A stretch of DNA of 64,000 nt from Laguncularia racemosa. Taxonomy: Eukaryota > Streptophyta > Magnoliopsida > Myrtales > Combretaceae. The notes beneath the pieces were generated by a model. That model worked only from the letters and a program-made list of their open reading frames with translations, was not told the DNA's origin and searched no databases. The stretch is taken from positions 2,356,001 through 2,420,000 of the forward strand of contig JBBMOL010000092.1 of assembly GCA_037954665.1 (NCBI GenBank), in the 5' to 3' direction. Position numbers and translations under genes: made by a program. Shown here piece by piece: positions 1 to 10,693 of this stretch (position 1 is its first letter; every line of letters begins with the position of its first letter).

Positions 1-111
1 AAGCATCAATACAATCAAATGAGTTGAAATAATTTTAAGTAAATAGAGAAGTCCAATGCCCAAGCAAGCCAATGCCGGGCTAGCATATAATCCTTATAAA
101 GAAGGATTTAC

Positions 112-2365
112 CAAGAGCATCTTCAGAAGAGCATGTGATCCTATGTGAGCAAGGGCACTTTTAATCCTTTTATGTCCTTCCAGCTCCTCAACATAGTAAG
201 TGACACTTTCACCTGGCTCAAATGTTTCCACCAAGACAGCTGGGTGAACCAGTGGATAAAGAGGCTTTGGGAATGAAACATCCTTCCATCTGCGGAAGTT
301 GTAGATGAAACGACTCAAATGAGCAGCCTCCCTAGCAAGATCAACTTGAGACATCATGAACACTGCAAATTGCTGTAGGCTCTCATCTAATCTCAACCAA
401 CTTAAAGTTGGAATGAACTTTGATATTTTGGCAACAAAATTTAAGATCATGAAGTCCCTTCTAATTGCATCACCAACACCTGGATGCCGAACTTTTACAG
501 CAACAACAGTGGGCTTTATTTGTTGACCGGGGTATCTAAATCTTAAAATGGCTTTATGAACTTGGGCTACACTTCCTGATGCCACAGGTTCTTCTTCAAA
601 TGAATAAAAAATATCTGGTATCTTGCGCCCAAATGCCCTTTCAATTGTCTTCTTTGAGTGAGAGAAGCTATGTGCAGGTGCTTTTGTGTGAAGTTCTGCC
701 AGCTCAACACATAGGTCCCGAGGAAAAAGGTCAGGCCTTGTTGCAGCCCACTGGCCCCATTTAATAAATGCAGGGCCTGCTTTCTTGAGTGTTAAATGTA
801 CCATTCGAAGCCATGTCTTCCGAAACTGATCGCCCAGAGAATTTGCTAATAGAGACATGGATATACAGGGCCAAAACAAAATGGCCAAATAGATAGCTCT
901 GAAGAAGGTGATCAAAATCTCTAGAAATGCAAACAAGATTGAAGTCAAATAAACATGGCCCTCTTGTGCATTCATGTAAAGCGTGCTCCCTGCTGAAAAT
1001 CGCTCTGCTTCCACCCATTTTGGATCACCCCATGCAAGCTCTCCAATAATGAAGGCAATGACACCTGGAGCCACTAAATTGGATCTATTCAACGCAAGGC
1101 TCACTGCTTGAGCAGCCTTACTTATCAACACTGGATTGGGGCCAGAGTTGTGATATAACCAATAAAGTCTTCTCCAAGCAATGGGGGCATGGTGTGAAAT
1201 GGGATCACTGCAACCCTTCCAAAGCACCTCTTTTGCTTTGCAAAATATAAAAGGACGATGTCCAATTACGGGAAGTTCACAGCACAGGCTAAAACTGCTG
1301 TAGCAGAGAGAATCAGCAGCCTTGTTATATACAGCATTATAATTTTTTCCCAAGCATCTTGTCTTCAGGTATGGGAGAAATAAATGTGCAGTCCTTCTAA
1401 CATTTCAAAGAAAAAAAGTATAGCTTATTAGTGATATTGTATTCCGAAAAAAATCAAATTCCTCTCACTTCAAAGATTGAGCAGTAAACAAGGGAGGTAA
1501 CTTCTTGAACAAGCTGACGATTAGGTTCACCTAGTATGAAAAATTCTAATATCAATAAGAACTGTAACGTGACAGAGTAATTGGCATAAAACAATTAGTT
1601 TTTGTGCTTAAGCATTATTAATCAGCACATCAGGAACATAATCTGACCAAATAATGAAGAGCACTTTTATAATTAAAAAAATGGAAAAAGAAAGAACAAA
1701 CTTTCATTCCTAAACCTTAATTTTCTCCCGATGTGTTGTGTAAATTGTAGGAATGGTATATTTTGTCTCTATGAAAAATGTTTTCTCAAAATTTTAAATT
1801 ATTTAATTAAAGTATTACGTACCATCAATTGTATTGGTAAATGAAAGCAGTTATATTAACTAGTCGCAGCTAGCAGCTAGCAGCTCCATGCTGGGGGTAT
1901 GGGTGGCAGGTGAGGCAGGAGTTGCATTCCTTTATACGGCACAATTACAATAACATACAAATTCGACAAGGATTAACTACTATGAAATAAAATAATTATT
2001 CACTATGTACAATCGATTGTGAAATTGAACAAAAGTGGGCACAATCTGAAACTCGAAATCTATCTGCTAATTCGACTTGCCACCTCACTCTTTCCATTTT
2101 CTCGTTTTTATTGGAATACTTTCATTCAAATGGCAATAGTATTCCATCAGAAGTTCACATTCCATTACAAAAGTCCGGAAAACATCTTCTGTGGAAGCAA
2201 AACCCCCCAAATGACCGAAAATGTACGATCACTACTCAAGTTGACAAAATCTGTGCTTATAAATTACACGTACACAACAATAATTGAACTAAAGAAATCT
2301 ATTTCAATGGCAATATTTAAGAGCTATTAGGGATATATAAATAAATGAGGAAATCACCTCGACAT
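112..2365 (-). CDS. ABC1/UbiB-family atypical kinase (ADCK2-like), 5' part, truncated by the window edge
   Basis: Exon 2 is 112-1396 on the minus strand. It ends ...KMLL at a G|GTAAAT donor (GT at 111-110) and begins after a pyrimidine-rich TTAG acceptor (AG at 1398-1397). I infer exon 1 as ATGTCGAG (2365-2358) before a GT at 2357-2356: its phase joins exactly to exon 2 and gives MSRRTAHLF. The intron is about 960 bp. The protein shows an N-terminal region with hydrophobic segments, then the ABC1 signature KWGQWAATRPDLFP (the family's KxGQ motif), ASGSVAQVH in place of a normal glycine-rich loop, and VAVKVRHPGV with the presumed ATP-binding lysine. The catalytic HADxHPGN exon would lie beyond position 1. 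Known family members are ADP/ATP-binding atypical kinases of mitochondria and plastids linked to ubiquinone or prenyl-lipid metabolism; this protein's substrate is unknown. From memory it resembles Arabidopsis At1g61640. The family call is firm; the first exon is inference. Confidence 0.9.
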
Positions 2366-2451
2366 GACGTTTCGGTATTGTCGCGATAGACTTCGATAGA
2401 GGAGAACATTTTATTATGGCAAGGGTTGCGATGTCTAGCACCGGCAAAAAC

Positions 2452-2505
2452 CTAACGGAAGGGACAAACGCCGCCATTAGTGGCGGCGGCGCAGTGGTGG
2501 TTCAT
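2452..2505 (-). promoter_or_regulatory. Upstream ORF (17 codons) in the putative 5' leader of the ABC1K gene
   Basis: On the minus strand an ATG at 2505-2503 opens a 17-codon ORF that stops at TAG (2454-2452), about 90 nt before the proposed start codon at 2365. A second upstream ATG (2477, MAAFVPSV...) stays open past the proposed start in another frame. After the inferred splice it would stop within exon 2, so it would overlap the main start. If transcription starts above 2505, both could depress main-frame initiation. The transcription start is not visible, so this depends on transcript data. Confidence 0.4.
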
Positions 2506-2545
2506 CGGTGTAGGGGCGATTGAAGAGGTGATTCCGGCGTTATAT

Positions 2546-2561
2546 GGAGAGAGAGAGAGAA
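2546..2561 (-). promoter_or_regulatory. CT-rich pyrimidine patch upstream of the ABC1K gene
   Basis: A short (GA)n run on the plus strand reads as (CT)n on the minus strand, about 180-195 bp upstream of the proposed ABC1K start. Pyrimidine patches of this kind are common near plant transcription starts. The flanking 2440-2600 is clearly GC-richer than the surrounding DNA, as expected for a 5' leader and core promoter. No convincing TATA box was seen. Confidence 0.4.
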
Positions 2562-2599
2562 GGTGGTGGAGGCGATACTACCGACGGGATTAGATTCTG

Positions 2600-5500
2600 T
2601 GAATATTGACTCAACGTTAGTTCAAAAAAAAACAAAAAGGAAAAAGTATAGAATTATTATTCTTTTATTTTCACGGTGGATGTTTACGCTGTATTTATCC
2701 AAATGTCTCCTTACCCTGTCAAAATGTGAAAAATAAAAAATGCACATCCCTCCACTATATTAAAAAAAAAAAAGAAAAGAAAATGCCTGTGAAAGATACA
2801 AAATTATTGTCTCGATATATTTTACAAGATATTAAATTATAAAATGACATAGAAAAATAGAAGTTTTCATTTTATTTTATTTTTTAATCTATGTTGGTGA
2901 AGCCTTGGAGGATTTTTATAATTGAGCAAATTTACTAAGGTGGTCGAATATAGTGGTTTGATTTGATATCCATGATTTCATAAACCCACATCAAACTTTT
3001 CAATTTAGAAATATTAAAATCCAAAAACAGACCAAATCAAAAATCAAATTAAACCATTTTTTTTTCGATTTGGTTTAGTTTTAATTTTTATCTAAACAAA
3101 AAGTAAGAGAAAATACATTATTTTAATATATGATTACTCAAGTCTTTATATACATATGATTTATTTTGTACAAAACTGTATGTAAAATAATTGTACGTAA
3201 GAAATTATACATCATATATATAATTATTAATATGCTCAATCATAAATGTAATTATATTTTATATTTTTATATCATTACATTCATATTATAATATTACATA
3301 TCATATTATTTTAGCATTATATTATATATGTTTTTTATTTTGTGCATGTCATATGTATATAGTTCTTGTACGAGTACATATCATAAATATAGATATAATG
3401 CATATAAATTAATCTTTTGATTCAACTTGGTTTTCTCAATCTAGAAATATTCCAAACCAAAACAAAAACAGATATTTCTATGGGAAAATTTTCCAAATGG
3501 AAACCAAACTACATGATAGACAAAATAATAATAATAATAATAGAAACCAAAAAATTCAATTTGATTTGCTTAAAATTTGTTTGGTTTTTAGGTTTTAATT
3601 TATGGTATCCAGTGGGTTGGAGTGATTTGTCACGACGTAAATGTAAATCATCCTATGCATTTATTTTTTAAAACCTTTAAAAAATGATTTGTTTCATAAA
3701 CTTTTAAAAACCAAAAATACTTACTTGGTTTGCTTCAATTCATGATTTCAAATATAATCACTTCTTTAAATCTTAATTAAAATATTTTACACATATAAAT
3801 AGTTCAAACCTAACAATCCTTCATATGTTTTTTTTTTTTTTAAAAAAAAAATCCTATAACTTGCACAATCAATTAGAAAGACAAGCAATGTTGAGCTTAC
3901 TGTTAAGTGTACCAACTTTTGTTTTTTCTAACAATTTGGATTTTTTTTTTGAATTTTACTTGGTATTTTAGTTATGTTTTCTACATCTTGAAATGATGAT
4001 TTTTTTTTTACTTAATTTAAAAGTAAAAATCAAGATCTCAAAGCAAAATAAAATTGGATTTTTGTTGTTCATAGGGTATCACATATCTTCTTATATATTT
4101 GTTCCAATGTATACTTATTGATGCTTTAGTGGTTGACCACAATTTTGAAGAGTAAAATAAAGGTAAGACATCGGACCACAACATCTTTCATTAAATGTAT
4201 AACATATAGATAAAAAGGTTAGAACATAAAAAGAAATGGAGCCACATGTGAAATCGCTTTTATATATGTTATAGCATCAATGGAGGGTAATGCAAAATAT
4301 AGGTATTTTACTTCCCAATTTCGAGAGCTTGTGCTTGGATAAATGAGGGGAAAGGCTAGAAGTTAAAATGTTAAGGGTTTTGTTTTTTAAAATGTAATGG
4401 GTTGGGCTTACATTTGAGGTAGTCCTTTTTTTTTTTCTTTTCTTTTCTTTTTTAATAATAATACTTAAGCGATTTGGTTTGATTTATATAGTTTAATTTG
4501 ACTATCTAAACTAATTCAGCTTGAAAAAAAACATCCAAAATTTCAATTTAATTTATAGTTAATCGGTTTGCTTTTGTAGTTTGCAAACATAAGGATGAAA
4601 TTTGTATCATGCTTGTTAAAAATTTCTTGTTCGTTCACGGACCATGTGTGCTCTATCACTAATGCCATGTTTAATTTGTGAAATAAAATAAGGCGGAAAA
4701 AAATTGTAACTTTTAAAAGTAGAATTGAAAAATAATTGTTATTATTTTATTTGAGCTAGCATTTCATGAGTAAATATAAAAATATATTAATCAAAGATTA
4801 ATAAATAATTATTCTTTTGATTTTGCAAAAAAATCGAAATTCTTTATTTTATAATCATAATAATTTTATAAAATAGTTATTTTACCAACTAAAGTCGAGA
4901 ATAAATCTATGAAAAAAAATAATTATTTTATTCAAAGTCAATATATTGTGAGGATTATGGGCCCGAGCGTATGAGTGAGGCGAGGATTATAGATCCAAGT
5001 TACTAATGTCATGGGCCTCATGGCCTGCATGATCTGAAAATTATTCTCCTCCAGAATAGGACATGTTGGATTATCCCCATTAAGAGGGGGAATCGTACTA
5101 GTCGAAGCAACGTTTGACTCGAGAAGGTGAAGACTAGAAGGAAATAGTAATTCAGACGATTCATAATAGAATCGAGAAGCAATTGCTAAGGCAATTTTTA
5201 TATAATCATATGAATATTAGTCTGCCAGTAAAAAAAAATTGATTAAATTCAAAATTTTCATTTCTTGTTATAATCATTAAAAAAAAAAGTACAACAATTC
5301 GTTATATCATTTATTTTTTTTTCGAATTCTTTGATAAATTTTGATTCAATAGATTTAATATGCAATGGAAATGTTTGTTGGATTTTGCTTTGACATATCC
5401 TCTTAGTATGTCAATGTGCATTTTTTCGACGAATTTTTATAATTTATTGGACAATTTTTCAAAGATTATCCCCAAATGCATGAAACCCTATTTAAAATTT

Positions 5501-8180
5501 ATAGATACTACATCAATGCTTTAAAAATTCCTTTTCTTTAAGAATTTATTTACTTTATTTCAAAAATTTCTTCAATAAAAATCGTTAAAATTTATTTATA
5601 TTATTTACGAGATCTACAATACAAAATTTGAACAAAACTAGCACTAACTCATTTTTCTTAAGCACCCATCCTAATGTATAGCTTAAAAATGAGATCTTAT
5701 CCTTGAAGTTTGTGTCAAGAACCTTATAATGGAATGGTTTAATGTAAATCCACTATGCACCCCAAGCTCCTAAAAATGACAAAAGTGACTGATAACTATT
5801 CTTTTGAAAAACTTCTCACTTATAGGAAATGAATCCTCTTAAGTTATTTTATATAAAAGTACAAATAAATGATTCGGATTATCTCGATTTTTAAAATATT
5901 TTATGATATCATTTTAATGTTATACTTTATTTTATAATTTCAATTATTTGTTATTCATTGTAATATTTTAAAGAAATAATTTTTTTTTTTAAATTTAAAA
6001 TAATAACTTTAAGTATCCAACTCTACGCCTATATCCCTTCCAATATCATTGGACACCACTCTTTAACCGCCTTTGCTCTTGCTTGAGCAAGTGGGACCAA
6101 AATGAGATTCTCTTAGTTCTAGTTCATCTTAGGAGAAACTCTGATGCATACGATACGACTCTCTAAATTACTCTATACAAAGATGAAGCTTCTTTTTTTA
6201 TTTTATTTATTTATTTTGCCATCAAAGATGCAACCTTAATATATATAAAAGTAAGCATCTAGAAATAGCTATTGGCCATTCAATGCTGTAAATATGTTTA
6301 ATGAATCATAAATCATTTAACATTTTCATATAATATGATCTCTTCATTAATTGCACCGTCATCTCATAGCCTTAATGCATAACGAATCATTATTGATCAT
6401 CATTTGAATTGGCTTTCAAGTAAACTACATTCAAACACGAAATTGTAACTCCTTTTTGCTCCGATCATAGGCTTTCAGCAATTATTTTCTCTTTCAAGAA
6501 GCTAATGATATTAACCCTCTAATTCAAGATATCGAAACCTATCTTAACTTACTAAACTCACTACTATCCTACCTATACCTTATGTTGTACTTAATAACTA
6601 TATTATTTATACCCTCAAATTAGATTAGGTTAGCAATGTCAAAGTGCAAGACCTCTAGGATGCATGATGGTCTCAATTAAAGGGATTAGTTATTCTTTTT
6701 TCAAATAAAAGAGGAAACAATAAAGCTAACATATGGTACTCTTTATAAGAGATGTCCCATTCCCTTTCAACCTTTGATATCCATAACTTGAACATCTATA
6801 TTGAGCTTTAAGCTAACTAATGAGTAATGACTATTTTAGGATAAGATATCATGGAATTCTGATGGATAATAAATCTTTATTGTCTCTCTAAACATGTTTT
6901 TATTAATAAATGAAAATTCATTGGTAACGGTAAATATCTAAATTCAGCTAAATATATAAAATATCTTGATGATTTGTATCATGGATTTCAACACTAGAAC
7001 CATGGTATGAATTGCATTTTACAATTCACCTATGAAGAATTTGTAGATTTTATTTTGCTAGGAAAAAGAAACTTCCATTTATTAGGTGTGCGCACACAAC
7101 TACATGGAAGAGATGGTGTCAGAAAAACTAAATCCTAAAATAGATACATCTTTCATGTGAAGAAAAGGCATAAACTCTATATCTCTTTGGGACAAGGATA
7201 GTATATTACTTAGAAAACAAACACTAGAACAAACAAAAGTTATACAAAACAACCTTCGTCGAGACGCACCAAACCAAATTCAACAAAAAGAGCATGTGCG
7301 ACCAATACATGTGAAGTTTCCTACTCAATCCTTTTTATTAAGATACAAAAACCATATAGAAACTAAAAGACAGGAAGAGAAAGAGGAGAGGGAGGAGCAA
7401 CAGACAGTAGAGGAGAGGCCGACGGGGGTATTATTAATGAAACAAGATTAGAGGGAAAATGAAGGTGAGTATGTGTAAGTGTATGTTGAAACGGTGAGGA
7501 GGGTCAACAATATTATCGATATTTAAAACTATGAAAAGAAGGTCAAGGTTCCATAGCATAAGCACTATTCTCCTGCACCGAAGAGGCTTGATCTCCCTTA
7601 CAGCATTCCAGTAAAATAGTATTGGCAAAAAACAAAAAAAAAGAAGCGAAAAACAAGAAAAACTATGAAAATGTTATCATTAGCATCATATCATTATGGA
7701 AAAAATCAATGGGTACATTGAAAACACGTGAGTAGGCTATTATAATACTAAATTAAGAAACTTTTTTATATCTCAATGCATTTGTATTTTTGTAAAATAT
7801 ATTATCAATAATAAAAAAGTATATATATATTTTTTAAATAAGTGTCGCAGAAGCAACCATTAGCAACATTTTGTCATAGCATCATCATCTTCACTATCAA
7901 GGAGAAGAAAGCTAATCTACGCTTGAAATTAAATAAACGAGCATGTCTTGGTGATCAAATTAGAATTTCATGAAGATTTTTTAACACTTTAAATTAGGAT
8001 TTCTTTGTGGACTTGGATCCTTCAAATTTATTTTCTCTAATTTTTTTTTATATTTACTAATCAATAATTGACATCATTTAGATTTTTTTTTAAATACATT
8101 GTAACATCATTTTCCTTTTTGGAATTTTAACCATTAATTGCATGTGATGGTATTTTAATAGAACACATTTAAGAAAACTT
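2600..8180. other. AT-rich intergenic DNA without a recognisable gene
   Basis: Mostly A/T homopolymers and degenerate AT-rich sequence. Short ORFs here (for example 3417-3671 and 7434-7628) are low-complexity and match no family I know. A GC-richer patch at about 4955-5190 stands out from its flanks and could be an old transposon fragment, but I could not identify it. Confidence 0.6.
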
Positions 8181-8189
8181 AGAGAAAGT

Positions 8190-8253
8190 AAATTTAAAGA
8201 ATTCATTTCTTTTGTTAGGCCAAATTTAAAGAATTCATTTCTTTTGTTAAGCC
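8190..8253. repeat. Tandem duplication of a 32-bp unit (two copies)
   Basis: The unit beginning AAATTTAAAGAATTC is present at 8190-8221 and again at 8222-8253 with a single mismatch (AGGCC versus AAGCC at the end). This is a recent local slippage or duplication event with no coding context. Confidence 0.9.
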
Positions 8254-8499
8254 TTATAGTCTTCAATTTATAAATGGAATTTCAACATGCAGTATTGGAG
8301 TTGCCTAGCTTGAGAAATTTCTTACGAAATGTTCATACTGGTAATTCGTTTCTTTTACTAAAAGCAAAAGTAAGTTAGAGAAACACATCCATAGTAAAAA
8401 GCAATTAGCGCTCACATATTTAGCGATAAAGTTGGAATGTACATATTGGGATTTTCATGGGACTTAAGTATAGAGTGGATAGACAAAGATGCAGAATGA

Positions 8500-10127
8500 G
8501 AAATAAAACGAGGATCAAATAGGAGGTGGTCAGTCGATCGACTTAGGTTAGTCAACAGCTAGGGCCGCAGGGTAATATCAATCTTAATGGAGCCATAGTT
8601 GACTGAACAAGCGTGTGTACTTTGTGCAGTTGCCTATTTTCATTTTTCGAAGAAACTACCTTGTAAACTCAATAAAATATGCTATAAAATATATTGAGAG
8701 CATAAGAGAGAGCTATGTAAATCCTATAATAATAACATTCAATAGATGCATACATGACATGCTAAGGAATTTGTTCAGCTTTGTCTCTAGTGTTTTACCC
8801 TCAGTTTGGGGTTTTCCATATCAATTATATGTTTCAATTAGATTCTCTGGTCTTCATATTGGAGTTAAGTATAACGTAAAAAAATTGATGGATGTACACA
8901 CTTGTTTGTAGCAAGCGGATGTGTAATTAGCCTTGTGAAGACGTTGGATAAAATTCCAATTGCGTTTGACTACTATCTTTTTGTTGGAGATACTGACGAA
9001 CAACACATTGACAAATATGCAGTGACGATCTTGTTATGCTCTCTTATCTCTTGGTGCATGGCTTCTGGTAACGACCTCCAAAACAAGGGCTAATTTGATT
9101 GTGAGATAAGGTCCATTGTTAGTGAGGTTGTAGGCAACTCATCAATTGCTAGAGATTGGTAGATGTCCAATTGCGGTGGTAATACCAGTGGAAGCTTAGA
9201 GGCGGAGCATGATATGCTTTGCCACAGGAGGCATTACCACGTCAGGTAGAACTAAGGTCGGATAGGGGATAAAATTTCTATGGAGGTTTATTAGATATGA
9301 TTGGACTAAGGCCCGATAACTTCCTGTTGCTACATGCAACTGTTTTTCCTGATGATTGCATGGTGGATATCTAGTAGTTGTGTTGTTAGCTATAGAAGAA
9401 AAATGTGTTCGGTAATAGAATGGACAAAGTTTGTTTCACTTCACTCAGGTATTGCATAAAACCTTAAAATAAAGGGAGTTCCAAGGAAGATGGAGTCTGA
9501 TAGGTCCAAGAAGTACTCCCAAGCCTGGGGATGCTAACTCGTATGAGTGAGGAGAAGTCTTTGGTGTCAAGGCAATTTGTAGTTAGTGGAATCAAGAAGC
9601 GACATCATCTTGTGTAGAATGATGAGGAATCGTGGGTTAGTGTGGTATACATGATAGCCTGGAGGTGGATAATTGGCAAGATTGACCCAGATGAGCTTAA
9701 AAGCAAATGGAGCTTGAGTATATGTGCTTGTTGGGTTAGGCAATTCAAGTTGAGATGGAGATTTGTTGAAGTGTGTTTTGGAGTTTACTCGAGATTAAAA
9801 CACATATGCCATAATTGGACAAAAGGGGAAGGTGGGATGCAGGTCGTGGAGGAGTTAATATCAATTGCGACAAGCCACTCGACCACCAAAGGTCATAGTT
9901 GATCATAATGGGATCGTGGTCAATTATTGTAGTTAACCTAGAAAGTGTGTGTATCATATGCAATTGCCTGATTTGTCTTATCTTTTTCTAGTGTTTAAGT
10001 AATTTCATGCATTATACATTGGGGTTTGAGTCTAGTAAACTCTACAAATTTGTCTCTAAATGTGTTAGGAGAATTAAAAAGAGAGCCACATAAACCAAGA
10101 GATCGATTATGAAAGACATTAAACTTG
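8500..10127. other. GC-richer unidentified tract, possible degenerate transposon
   Basis: This stretch has a more balanced base composition than its flanks and many short broken ORFs in several frames, with no domain I recognise. A loosely similar string occurs twice (around 8600-8640 and 9925-9975, sharing GTGTGTA...GCA[GA]TTGCCT), which could be the remains of terminal repeats. The similarity is too weak by eye to call an element. Confidence 0.3.
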
Positions 10128-10132
10128 TTATA

Positions 10133-10693
10133 TGACGCAGCGCGAGAAGCGTAAACGAAACAAATCCGATTCTAGAATTGCCTAGTAATAAACAAAGAAT
10201 AATTATCAATTATCCCTTAAACAAACCTCGATTGCGCACAACCGAAAATGGTAGAGAAACTCCTCTCTAAAAGATGTGTATCGAATATTGAATAAAACCT
10301 AACCCTAAAATAACCTAATAACCATTTATACATCTCAGTAAAACATGTAAAAAGGGAAATAAATATGTACACGTGGAAATAAATATAAGTATACACGTCT
10401 GTCATCTGGAAAGTACACGGCCGTGCATACAGGCCGTATAAGCTTCTGGGAATATTTCTGGATTAATACAAGGCTGTGTCTCCTAGCCGTGCATGCAACC
10501 GTGTATGCTTCTGGGAGAGATTTTGACAAAATACACGGTCGTGCCTCCTGGCCGTGTAAGAGGCCGTGTATGTTTCTGAGAATCATCCAGGTATTTCACA
10601 CGGCCGTGCCTCTTGGCCGTGTATGAAGCCGTGTGTGTTTTTGGGAGTTCCCTAACATGATACATGACCGTCAATCAACCCGTGTCCGCATCA
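10133..10693 (-). repeat. Element 1, 3' LTR (561 bp)
   Basis: It starts TGACGCAG and ends CCGCATCA on the plus strand, and matches the copy at 15301-15861 with about 93% identity by hand count. It holds an array of roughly 65-bp subrepeats at 10409-10690. ORFs called on both strands in this stretch are by-products of those repeats. Confidence 0.95.
10409..10690. repeat. About 65-bp tandem subrepeats with ACGGCCGTG cores inside the Element 1 3' LTR
   Basis: Roughly 4.5 degenerate copies of a unit containing (C)ACGGCCGTGC...GGCCGTGTA...CTTCTGGGA. The core ACGGCCGT is palindromic and occurs several times per LTR. The same array occupies 15577-15858 in the other LTR. It lies in the U3 side of the LTR, where the promoter is expected. 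Confidence 0.85.

Noticed and set aside
579..764. Plus-strand ORF within the ABC1K exon (also 761-1018 minus in another frame)
   Set aside because: Shadow of the real coding frame of the kinase exon.
2019..2330. 103-codon plus-strand ORF
   Set aside because: Lies in the proposed ABC1K intron, has no recognisable motif, and its composition is typical of AT-rich chance ORFs.
10217..10674. Cluster of overlapping ORFs of 60-90 codons on both strands (also 15503-15833)
   Set aside because: They lie inside the Element 1 LTR subrepeats. The repeat period creates parallel open frames on both strands, and they are not colinear with gag-pol.
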